From contig OZ020492.1 in the NCBI GenBank assembly GCA_963971405.1, forward strand, positions 8,742,001 through 8,806,000: DNA of 64,000 nt, given 5' to 3'. Positions 54,425 to 64,000 of the stretch are shown in pieces. Each line of letters starts with the position of its first letter. Position 1 is the stretch's first letter. Made by a program: the position numbers and the translations under genes. The notes beneath the pieces were generated by a model. That model worked only from the letters and a program-made list of their open reading frames with translations, was not told where the DNA came from and made no database searches. The DNA is from Psococerastis gibbosa. Its lineage: Eukaryota > Arthropoda > Insecta > Psocodea > Psocidae.

Positions 54425-54740
54425 TCCTTTCTTTTATAAAGTGCTGAAAAACATCAGGAAGGAAGGGGGTCGACAGGGTCTGTATGTACCTACTGTGCCT
54501 TTAATGATATCGTCATTGAATGTGCAGCAACTGTTCTGGATTTTTTTTTTTTTTAATTGAACAAAGGAAAAGTTTTTGGTAATATGGACTTGACTTGATG
54601 ATTGGGTAATTTTTGAGAATTTGGAAATATTGAATTGAATTGAAACGACATTATTGAAATACCAAAATGCGAACAATAATAAATAAATAAATAAATAAAT
54701 ATCGACTTTTGTTTGGTCTATTACTTAGCCAACCTATAAA
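54425..54740 (-). repeat. LINE-type 3' end (GAATT tail) and SINE-A tail fragment
   Basis: (GAATT)n + GAAACGACATTATTGAAAT near 54628 resembles 43806 and 44399. It is followed by (AAAT)n and CTATTACTTAGCCAACCTAT, a SINE-A tail fragment (54682-54740). Confidence 0.5.
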
Positions 54741-55792
54741 GTGTTGTTTTCGTGCTAACCCACTAACTGATTCTATTATTAATATGTACACTTAAAACTA
54801 AATCTAGAAGAAAAAGAAAAAAACGAACGGAAGAGAAAGAGATGAAAAAAAAGGAGAAAGTATATGCAGGGTGGGTCCATTTTAAAAACCATTACCAGAC
54901 CGGAGCAAGTCTCAAGCGATATCTATGATATATTTTATAATTATTTTATTAAAGCTACTAAGTGAATGATAAAATAATTTATGACAATGTTTCCATGAAG
55001 AACACCGTGGCAGGAATCCATTCAGTGGCGAATCGTCCCCCCCCCCCCCCCCCCCCCCGCATGGATCAAAGCCAAACGGCAAAACGGCCGGCAGCCGATT
55101 TGGTCCCCTACCGTTTAAGATACAGTACCATTGGGGAACCCAGTCCTAAGGCACACAGGAAAATTTTTCCTTTTATATCGAATCTAAAACCTCAACTTGT
55201 AGTTCATACTCCACTTTTTTATCTTCTTTACCTTCACAGTGCAGAAAAAGTAAATGAACAAAAACTAAAATCTTAAAAGCAAAACTCTGTAAAAGTCTCC
55301 AAACGGTGATTTTTCTGAATGGCCGACAATGCGGCACCTTACAATATATAGTTCTTTCAGTTATTTAAGTAAACTTATAAAAACTTTTTGTAGACTATTT
55401 GAATGACAGTAAACAAGTTGAAATCTCCCTCTTACCTATGAAAAGTTAACTGAAATGATTCATTTTTCTGCCGTTAGATGCCTCTACGAATGCTGTTGTC
55501 TCAATTTCCCGCTACAGCTGTCAAGTTCCGACCATTGAGGCATAGACTTATATTGTACTCGTATACCCGTTTATTTTCCAAACGGTATTGCTGTGCGCAT
55601 AGCCTAATAAATACTGTACACTGTAGTAGGACAAAGAAGTAGAACTAGAAGACATAGGGATTCGAATCCAATTTTTTATGATTTCGCAATTTGTCTTAAT
55701 ACAAGGTCAAGGGAGTCTTTACGTTCTGTAAAAATCAGGATGCTATTATAATTATATATGTACATATATGGTACTATTATAATTATATATGT
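54741..55792. other. No gene recognised
   Basis: C run at 55038-55059. No repeats or motifs recognised. Confidence 0.4.
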
Positions 55793-56417
55793 GCGTATGG
55801 TATCCAAGTGTGGAGTGGGACCTTTGTTACAAATTTAAATTCACTTGTAGTTACCCAAAAATACCTTATTAGAACAATAGTCAAAAATCCTAGAATTTGG
55901 CCATCATTCCCTCTCTTTGCGTCTCTCGGTTTATTCCCGCTGCGGCACTTGTTCTTATACAAGACATTGCGAATTTTTTACTCTATCAGTGGGGACATGG
56001 TACAGAGACCCAGACCAGCAAATACTAGAAGAATTGAGCACCTTGTAGTACCATGGGCATACATAGCAAATTTTACCAAATCCTACCAATATATAGCACC
56101 AAAATTATTTAACTTACTTAATATTTGTCCTGGGTCGCTGTCAATAAATAAATTTTCCAAATTCGTCCGGGAATGGCTGATGAGACGGGAAGAGGTGGAA
56201 TCTTTATTTGAAATAGTGGACTAGACTGTTATGTGTTTACGAGAGATCTGTTATTAATATGTAAGTGTAGTTTAATAAGTTAAATTAAGTCTAACTGAAT
56301 TTTTTTTCTTTTTCTTTAGTTTTAGAGTAGGGTAAATTGTTATAGGTCTTCATGTGGGGCTTTACAATTATTATATTTAAATTGTTCTATATTTAATACA
56401 TTCATTCATTCATTCAT
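55793..56417 (+). mobile_element. LINE copy 2, 3' end only (138-codon frame)
   Basis: From GCGTATGGTATCCAAGTGTG it follows the LINE at 47311-49798 almost base for base, through the stop (56222-56224), the 3' UTR and (CATT)n. The 138-residue frame (55808-56224) is open and differs at only a few residues. 5' truncated like most LINE insertions. TA-rich flanks (ATTATAATTATATATG left, ATTATATATATAAATTATAT right) could be a target duplication. Confidence 0.85.
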
Positions 56418-56645
56418 ATTATATATATAAATTATATGTTATAACATTAAGAAATATGGCCCCAGGGGTGGCCACTGGCCAATGTGTGCTCTCAGTTTCC
56501 TCCCAGGAGTAAATTAATTTAGTGTGTCATTTGTTTACGAAGTTTTTCGAAATCTGTCTTGTAAAGGGGGGGGGGGGGCAAGCCAAGCACGGGACATCCT
56601 TTGGTCAATGAGTAAGGTCAGCTTCCTATAAATTAGCAACAAAGA

Positions 56646-56830
56646 TTTGAAGTGGTAGCTTATTCGTACTTATGCGAGTCTCTACACATCATGCGATCGG
56701 TGACCTGTCGTAACTCAACACAGGTACTACCTACAGAGGCGACTGCAGAGGTTATTCAGATACATTCATTGAATTGTTTCTATGCGAATAATCCTTTTTT
56801 TTAATAAAAAATAAATAAAAAATGGCCAAA
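56646..56830 (+). mobile_element. SINE-B copy 11
   Basis: AGTGGTAGCTTATTCGTAC ... CATGCGATCGGTGACCTGTCG ... GATACATTCATTGAATTG then an A-rich tail. Its 5' end is missing; closest to copy 4 in the core. 56418-56645 is unassigned with a G run at 56566. Confidence 0.65.
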
Positions 56831-57403
56831 TGAAAAATTCATAAAAACTACAAGCTTTCTCAAAACGCAGAGTATTCATCCAACTGAATTACTGCTATTG
56901 TATAAAATTAGAATAAAATAAAATTCTAGTTTTTAGTAATAATATTTTAGGTGATAAAATGGAAATTCACTGCGGAAGCTTGTTTTTTTTTTGTGAATTA
57001 TTCATGTGACCATTTTCATAGCTTTGCTGCACAACGAGAAATTAATTATTTTCGCCAAAAATACCCAGTCACGATTTGTTTTCAAAATCAATTTTGAATT
57101 CTGTATCATACAATTGCTACAGCGCTTAGTGGTTGCCCAATGCCTCCCATTTGTTTTAATTGTAATTTTTTAATCGATGGTAAATACAATCTAAAACCGA
57201 GAGGTTTGTCTGTACACATGTTCATCGCTCATGAAGTGTAAACATGGATAAACAATATATTTCTCACCAAGAGAAATTGCAAAAATTAAAATGACACGTT
57301 TTTTTCCACAATACACCTTCCCATTGCACAGTTTTGCAGAAAATGGCAAACAATATATTACAAGCTCCAATATGACCGTCTATGCTCTACTGATACTAAG
57401 TGA
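56831..57403. other. No gene recognised
   Basis: AT-rich, no motif. Confidence 0.4.
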
Positions 57404-58167
57404 CAGTGGCGTAGCCAGAATTTTTTGGGGGGGTCCAGTTTTCATGCAACATCAATAAGGTAAATAAAGTTTGCCCGTTTTCGAATTACGATGGGTTTTC
57501 GAATGGGGTGATGTTTCAGTTGGTGCCCCCGCCCCCCCCGTATTTTCGTTAAATATTAGAAAAATAGGAAAGCCGTCCTCATGGACGTATACTTTAAATT
57601 AGGGGCATGATCTTAATTTCCCCACCCGACGGGTCGGGGGGGATGAGTGGGGGCCCGGGGGTCTCCCCCGGGGAAGGATTTTGAAAAAAAGGCCTGAAAT
57701 TGTGGAGTTTTACACATTTTGATGTATATACGTCTTGTAACCTATTCTAATAACGTTTAGGTTTTACTGCCAAAGATTAGTAGACCTACTGCAAGAAAGA
57801 GGGGCCCGGGGGTCTCCCCCGGGGGAATTATTTTGAAAAAGAATAGGCCCAAAAAGTGGAATTTACGCACTTTGAAAGCAGTTATGCTCATATTTTACAT
57901 ATGAAGAATAGTACAGCTAACAAGGGGAGATCGGGGGTCTCCCCCGGGGAAGGTTTTTCAAAAAAATAAGCCTGAAATAGTTTGTTGGCAAAAAAATTTT
58001 GAATGATTTTGCAGACGATAACATTATTAACAAAACTGGAAACAGGGGGACCGGCTTCTCCCCGGGGAATGTTTTTGAATAAATATCTGAAATTTTTTCT
58101 GTTTTGCTAAATTTTGGGGGGGGGGGGTCCGGCCCCCCGCTGCCCCCCCCCCTTGGCTACGCCACTG
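57404..58167. mobile_element. hAT element, CAGTGGCGTAGCCA family, multi-module
   Basis: 764 bp. Starts CAGTGGCGTAGCCAGAA and ends CTTGGCTACGCCACTG. The interior is four successive modules, each GGGGTCTCCCCCGGGG (or close), then TTTTGAAAAA, then AGGCCTGAAAT-like, then TTTACGCATTTT-like, plus G/C runs. Flanks CTAAGTGA and ACTAGTAA do not give a clean 8-bp TSD. Larger relative of 38872-39191; no ORF. Confidence 0.75.
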
Positions 58168-59439
58168 ACTAGTAATACGAAGGCAAAGCTATCCAGAGGG
58201 ATGAGACAGACAGTCAGACTTAGTGAAATAATAACAAACCAATAACGCAGTGGCACGCCAACCCAAGGAAGACTCTCGGCCTGAGGACAGGTAGAGGATC
58301 CTCTTTCTCCACCACTTCTCTATTGGAATCTTATATCAGCAACATGCCTGGCAGTTTTTTGAAGGAAAGGTACCTATTAGGGTTGGGTGGACCCAATACC
58401 TACAGAAAAATTTTCCGTTTAGGTCCAGTCTCGAACCCTGACCTTCAGTCGTGGTCCAATTGAACTTAATGTAAGAAAGAAAGAAAATTGTCTTTATTTT
58501 CCATGTGGGCGAATTTAGGGCCTTTCGGCCCACTCTTACAATTTAACCATGATGCAATGAGATAACATTCATTCATTATTTATTAAATTTTAATCTGCTA
58601 TGAGGCAAAAGGGATTTTCTCATGTCAAGGAATATGTCATTGATTTCATAAGCACAGTTGCAGCATTTATGACAATTGGGCTGCCGTATGGGATTAGGTT
58701 GTCATGAAACTGATGCCTTCAGAAGCGTATTGAACCTGAAGCGAAGCACCATAGGTATAAACCGCTACCCCAGCGCTATTCAAAATTATTCATGGCAAGC
58801 GGCATTATCTGGATTAAACTCATGCTCGGCTTTAGCTTTCAATTGAGCGTTCCCAATTTCAATAGTTATAGTCAAAGAATTAGCCCCATAGCAGTTCACT
58901 CAGTAGCTTTAAGAAAATAATTAAACACTATATCTTAGATAACGCTTGAAACTCTCTCAGGTCCTATTATGGTGATGACAATGGATCCCCCCCCCCCCCC
59001 GTATACATTTTATCCTTATTTATTTTCACTATTCCTCTCTTCTTCTTTTTTTCTCTTCTCCATTAAATTTTAATTCATCTACAATACAAAGTTTTAGTTT
59101 TTAAGGTTAGCATGAAAACAAGACTTTATAGTCTTGCGGCTTCGCTTTTGGTTATACAGTACATGTAATTCAATCGCAATACAAGTACAGTAGTTAGTAA
59201 GTTAGTAAATTAGTAAATAGTTAATTCATGTATGAAACGAAATAGGCTAATAGGATGTAATTTTCTGGGTCCATCCAACACTATTGGGTAAAGTTGGAAT
59301 ATTGCTGACCGATGCATCCCAAATAGAGCAGTGGTCAAGAGAGGATACTCTACTAGGCATCAGGCCCAGACCATCAATGGGTTGGTGTAACATGACGTAT
59401 TTTAGGAATCAGTCCCAACTAGTCAAGGGTGGCAACTCA
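58168..59439. other. No gene; LINE-type 3' end near 58470-58560
   Basis: (GAAA)n + ATTGTCTTTATTTTCCATG and GGGCCTTTCGGCCCACTC at 58472-58535 look like a retrotransposon 3' end on the minus strand. Otherwise unassigned. Confidence 0.4.
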
Positions 59440-59530
59440 CGGAATCCTGAAATACGTGATCCATCTGAATGCGATCTTCCAAACGTTTCGTCAACATCTG
59501 CGGCCGACATCTTCAGTGCCGTCATGTAGA
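59440..59530 (-). mobile_element. Repeat H fragment with hammerhead-like core
   Basis: Minus strand CTGAAGA, a 20-nt spacer whose ends pair (TGTC with GAC), then GAAACGTTTGGAAG, at 59480-59516. CTGAAGA fits the CTGANGA consensus. Same spacing as 31670-31709. Confidence 0.5.
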
Positions 59531-59587
59531 CTTCTAAGATATTGTCTCGGGTCAGATTGGCATAAATCAATAATGGCTTCTAGCGGT

Positions 59588-59655
59588 GTTAGGCATATAA
59601 AGCCCTCTATTATACTCAACTAGGAAGGCCCGGGACCGCCTGCTTTATATGCTAT
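59588..59655 (-). mobile_element. SINE-A body fragment
   Basis: AAAGCCCTCTATTATACTC and GGCCCGGGACCGCCTGCTTT only; both head and tail are missing. Confidence 0.65.
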
Positions 59656-61044
59656 AAGTGTAATCATGAATAAAGATGCCGCTGGGACTGCTCGATGAAT
59701 CGCTTGCCCAAAAAATTAAAAAAAGGGATCAATTTCAAGAAAAATTCTTTGTCGAAAAATAACTTAGTCGAGAAGCCATTCCATCGGTTCTACTCAATTC
59801 AGGCATGAATATTTTGGTGTGAAGAAAGAAACAAACTGGAACAGATTGCTTTCTTTTTTATAAAATATTTATATAGTATTACACAGCATTAGTTTGCCCA
59901 TCATCGCATCCTGCGCCACTATCATGTAGTATATTACATTATACTATGAAATTTGCTACCTACCAATCCAATGCTTTAAGATAGGGAAAAAGATTCTGAA
60001 AGAATTGGATTGCTCTGGACAATTATTTACTATAGATCAGCGGTTCCCAAAATATAGCCCCAGGGTTCCCAGGTGAGCTCCGAAATTGTTTTGTAAATTT
60101 AAAAATCGGAATGAGGTTTTGGAATCGCTGCCATAGATGAAAGGAAGCACTCACAATTATTATCAGTTTAACAAATCGATAAATAGTAAAACTTGTATGG
60201 TTTCAATTGAACCGGTTCTTTTGATTGATTGATCGATGTAATTGGAACGAAATAATTAAACTCTCTTGAGAGACATCGTGTCTCACTTTCCTCTCGATTT
60301 CACTGTCTCTTTGGACAAAGTGATTAGATTTTGGATGGTACTGTCGAGTATTCTATTAACTGTCTAAATCCATTTCACTGTCTACTGCTGAGAAATTAAC
60401 TTCCACTCAATGTCAGCACACTCGCATTTAATTGCTTTTCACAGTCATTCTTTGCTTTATTCATTCAGTCCTTTCAGGATTTATTTCAGCTTCACTCATT
60501 CTACTTAGGTTTTTGTTAAGTTCTTTAACGGAAAATCTGGCTTCGAGTTTTATGTACAAAGTCAGTTGAGGTGTTAGTGCCAGCTCGGCTACATCGAAAA
60601 TATCAAAATGTAGCATGTCTTCTACTTGTACTTTAATTTATGATAGATATTACATGAAAAATTCAACAGTTCAAACACTTCTTGTCATGAGCTTTTTACT
60701 CTTCTTGTCTTGCCTTGCATTATATCATGCATTGTCTTGCAGTAGGACCGACGTATTGAATAGTTAAATCACAAAATAATATTGGTTCATTAAAATAGGG
60801 ATCAGCCTCTATTACTATCACAGAAATATTTGGTGTGGGGTATTTTCTAATTTAAGGCTGCTGGCTCATAAAAATTGAACTGGACCGTCTTTAGTTATTC
60901 AAGGTCAAAAGTCATCATCGTCCATTTTTTTTTTAAGTGAACGAGCTTCTTTAACTTGAACGATGTATTATATATAACAGATGTTTATGAACTGCCTATC
61001 AAATGATAAATATACGATTGTCTACGCCACCATTCAAACTGTAA
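59656..61044. other. No gene recognised
   Basis: CAGCGGTTCCCAAAATATAG at 60039 resembles one hAT terminus without a partner. The rest is AT-rich. Confidence 0.4.
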
Positions 61045-61478
61045 TTTTTTTTTTCTTTTCCTTCTCCAGTATCCCCTGGACAAGGAGGATATATTTACAA
61101 AATACAAGAACTTACATAATAATACCATAATATTATAATAAGTTACATATAATAATAATATCCCGCATCCCCAAGCAAGCGCTTATTTGGGACAAAAGGC
61201 TCATACAGTGCTGCTAAACAAGACTTCATCATATTAATTTTTTTATTTATTTATACTGTTTGTTTTATTTACTTATTTACTTTATTTTTATTTTTTATTT
61301 CATTTTTAATGTTAATAGTCAGTTTTTTATTATTATTATTCCCTCCCATTGACGAACCATTTTTTTAACCCCGCTTTTAACTCACCCATCTGTTTAATTT
61401 TTTTCATTTCTGGAGGAAGTTCATTTAATATCTTTGGTATGAGTACTTTGTTTAATCTTTCTCCATATTTTTAATAAT
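61045..61478 (-). pseudogene. LINE (CR1/Jockey-like) C-terminal tip and 3' UTR
   Basis: Minus-strand frame YGERLNKVLIPKILNELP then PEMKKIKQMGELKAGLKKWF, ending at a stop (61336-61338). LNELPPEM and a final KKW are typical LINE C-termini. The rest to 61045 is presumed 3' UTR. 5' truncated. Confidence 0.65.
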
Positions 61479-61547
61479 ATTAAATCGTCTTTATTCAACA
61501 GCGTAGTTAGGGCCAATGGCCCTTTCTTACACTAAACTGCATTTTCA

Positions 61548-61551
<4 letters not shown>

Positions 61552-61596
<45 letters not shown>

Positions 61597-62180
61597 GGGG
61601 TACAAGTGTTACCTGTGTGCACTGAAGCCTATTGGCCTATTGTGCCCCCTACAACAAAGTATCTACATCACTTCTACATCACTTTCTCGAGGCTTACCTC
61701 TCTCAGGAGAGCCAGGATCTTGAGGGGATTCAGCAGTGGTAGGTCTTTTACATGTAACTGCAAGCTTCCCCAAGCATACTGCTCTTCTGCATCGCATCGC
61801 ATCGCAGGTCCTCCGCACCTTCATTGCAGAATATGCAAGACTATAGTTGTCTCCCCAAGAGACTCCAGATATTTAACCCCAGGACCAAAGACGCCAAGGC
61901 CAGTTCTTGGTTTTGTACTTCCTAGCCTAGAGCCATCAGTAAACCACTTGATTGTGTGATAACTCCTAACAATGCCATTTCGGCTGAAGTTTCCACTGCA
62001 ATATGGAGGGGTGGGAAGTCCAGTACTATCTCCATTGCTGCAGTGGGACAGGATTTCATAGCCCCTGTAATGAATCATGTTAGAGAATACGGGCTTCTGA
62101 ATGTAGCCATAATTTGGATTATTCAGAGAAAAATTCTCATGTGGTTTGATTTTGCCGTGTCCATGAAGCCATGACCAATG
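61552..62180 (-). pseudogene. LINE RNase H-domain fragment with poly(A)
   Basis: Minus-strand reading gives IKWFTDGSRLGSTKPRTGLG then VFGPGVKYLESLGE (61821-62078), the start of a retrotransposon RNase H (FTDGS with the first catalytic Asp, then GxG). Preceding residues in another frame (IVLDFPPLHIAVET) match the linker between reverse transcriptase and RNase H in R1/Jockey/I-type LINEs, so there is a frameshift. The long T run at 61552-61592 is the poly(A) tail on the opposite strand. Confidence 0.7.
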
Positions 62181-62289
62181 GTATGGTTACAGCAGGAAAA
62201 GACAGGCTGAGCATTTACAAGTTGGAGAATATAATTATTTCCATTCTATTTCTAATTACCCATTCATATTAACATACGTACTTACATGC

Positions 62290-62640
62290 ATCCATCATTC
62301 ATACCCCTAACCATTTAACCCGGGCCAATGCTGTTCAGACTGCTTTGCTGAAAGGAACTTTAAGACCATGAATTAAATGTTGTTGTGGTGGTGGTCTGGA
62401 GGAGCTGCCGCGAATCTCGGCTGGTAAAGAGTTCCATAGTACTGGAGATGAAATAGAAAATGATGAGGAGTGGTGGATGTTGGTGTGCGATAGTGGGATA
62501 AACAGAAGAATCTTCTCAGAAGATTATGAGATCTGGCGTTGTATCTGCCAGACGAGAGTGGAGAGAATAGTGAAAACAGATATTGTGGTGATTGCGATTT
62601 CAAGATTTTGTATATCAGACATGCATGGTGAAAATCACGC
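62290..62640 (-). pseudogene. LINE C-terminal fragment
   Basis: Minus frame SDIQNLEIAITTISVFTIL, then ISSPVLWNSLPAEIRGSS and HGLKVPFSKAV before a stop. VxLWNSLPxEIR is a common LINE C-terminal block. A stop interrupts the frame upstream (IQRQIS*). No RNase H near it. Confidence 0.55.
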
Positions 62641-62699
62641 CTTTTTTTTATATATTGGGAAGTCTTTCTTCAACAGGAAACGCAACTTCTAACATTTCG

Positions 62700-63243
62700 T
62701 AACACTGCAAAGCCGAGCCAAATTTAGGGGCGATGTTTTGGTAACTTTGATATGTTGGAAAAATTCAGGGTAGAAATCGTAAATTGATTGAGGAAACCAG
62801 AAAGGAAGTCAATAATTTGTTAAAAAGTTCTAGACACCAACAGGAAGGAAAACAAGATGTGTGCCTATCATCGCGGCTTCACCACGGAATAATTCAGTTT
62901 TTTTTTTCCAATGCCAAAAACAATCATAGATGAACATTAGAAAATACTCTCCCGGGGTTCCTCTCGAGCTTTGACTCCTGAGGTGGCCTCCTCAACGCCT
63001 CAAAGCTCTTAGCAAGGCATGCTTTTATAATTTCAGTACTGAAGGCGGAAGAGTGGCATTGCTATAAACACTGCAATCGCTAACTTGTTTATAATCGTGA
63101 CAACCATTGCTGACTAAGCTACTTGTATGGCTTCTCTGGGGGTTGAAAATCTCAAGCCCAACTTAACTCCAAAGTCTTTTTCTTGACAAAGCCAACTTTA
63201 AGCCACATCACTGGTCCCGTGGTATTTCTTATCATTGACTGGC
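62700..63243. other. No gene recognised
   Basis: No motif recognised. Confidence 0.4.
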
Positions 63244-63288
<45 letters not shown>

Positions 63289-64000
63289 TTCGTGGGGCCT
63301 ACTCGTTTGAGTTCCTATAAGCGTCGACCTAGAAGGTCTTTTGCTTCCACGTTTGCCGTCTACGCCCATCTTATAACACCAGTCTTTTTGATAAATTCTA
63401 GTGTTTTTGTGATGGGATTAGATCGGATGGTTTCCTCTTCAGACCTAGGGTGGCCAAGAGTTTGGTATCGAGTTTTTCCCAGCGCTTCACATTCAAAGAG
63501 AATGTGTTCAACTGTTTCTTCTTCAACTTCACACAGTCTGCATCTACTGTCGTTTTTCACGCCAACCCTATGCATGTGTTTGTTGAAGTGGCCGTGGCCC
63601 GTAAGCGTGCCAACCACCCTTCTAGCTTGCTCTCTACTTAAAGAGAGAAGCTGATCGGTGAGCTTTTTACTAGGACCCGGAATAACCTTCTTAGCAAATC
63701 TGCTTTCCGGGACTTTCTTCCATTCCTCTGCAGTTTTTCTCTGCACCCATTTTTGTACAGAAGTACGGGCCTGGCAATAAGCCATCCCATACTTAGGTTC
63801 TGCACCAATGAATGGCGTTTCTGCACCTTTTCGAGCCAGCTCGTCGGCTCTTTCATTCCCATCAAAGTTCGAGTGAGCCGGGACCCAAATCAGCGAGACT
63901 GAGTTTTCCCGACACACCTTTATTAGGAGGTTGATGCAGTGCCACACCATTTTTGATGTGATCTTTATGGCCTCCACAGCCTTAATCGCTGCCTGCGAGT
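63244..64000 (-). pseudogene. LINE with RNase H and CCHC-like finger, runs off the window
   Basis: Minus-strand frame open from the right edge (SQAAIKAVEAIK) to a stop at 63360. SQAAIK is the usual helix of retrotransposon RNase H. SLIWVPAHSNFDGNERADEL carries the final catalytic His/Asp region (WVPxHxxxxGNExAD). A C-terminal C-x2-C-x7-H-x4-C finger (CRLCEVEEETVEHILFEC) follows, as in I/R1/Jockey-type LINEs. The protein ends FIKKTGVIRWA. A T run at 63247-63284 is the poly(A) tail. No internal stop in the 205+ residues seen, so it could be recent. Confidence 0.85.

Noticed and set aside
57396-58175. 8-bp target duplication for the large hAT element
   Set aside because: CTAAGTGA and ACTAGTAA can only be matched with gaps; not claimed.
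60039-60230. hAT element from CAGCGGTTCCCAAAA
   Set aside because: No opposite terminus or duplication could be found.

Overview
The window is eukaryotic genomic DNA, AT-rich and built almost entirely from transposable-element remains. Arthropod, most likely insect, is the best guess. The grounds are the mix of RTE-like, CR1/Jockey-like and RNase H-bearing LINEs, Penelope-like elements (PLEs), a Ty3/Gypsy relic, hAT and PIF/Harbinger-type elements with clear target-site duplications (TSDs), and two or three SINE families. No bacterial operon, CRISPR array, rRNA gene or intact host gene is visible. The one sequence that looks like host coding DNA is a single exon-like block on the minus strand at 26602-26831, with a good splice acceptor and donor.

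Layout. 1-6.9 kb: the 3' end of an RTE-like LINE, a small hAT element with a perfect 8-bp TSD, many SINE-B and SINE-A copies, and a 354-bp tandem duplication. 7-15 kb: a Gypsy pol relic split by a Harbinger-type MITE, a mariner-type MITE, a tRNA-Thr-like SINE split by SINE-B, and the first copy of an unclassified ~0.9-kb repeat (family D). 15-26 kb: a hAT element, a hammerhead-like inverted pair, a PLE GIY-YIG endonuclease fragment, an inverted-repeat element and more D copies. 26-34 kb: the exon candidate, D, a hAT element, a Harbinger-type MITE and a LINE C-terminal fragment. 33.5-40 kb: a hAT element carrying a LINE reverse-transcriptase fragment, a palindrome with a hammerhead-like core, D split by another hAT, and a Harbinger-type MITE split by a hAT. 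42-46 kb: a hAT and a three-level nest (PLE pair inside SINE-B inside repeat E). 46.8-51.1 kb: a hAT element, with perfect TSD and a transposase remnant, that has absorbed a nearly intact LINE, a tRNA-derived SINE and a tandem array. 52-64 kb: D, an RTE insertion with a 13-bp TSD, a second copy of the LINE 3' end, a large GC-run hAT, several LINE C-terminal fragments, and an RNase H-bearing LINE running off the window end.

The content is a record of successive insertions, not of genes working together. TSDs and interrupted consensus sequences allow part of the insertion order to be read. No coherent new functional system was found. The most useful observations are the hammerhead-ribozyme-like cores in PLE-type sequence, the composite hAT, the unclassified D family, and the isolated exon.
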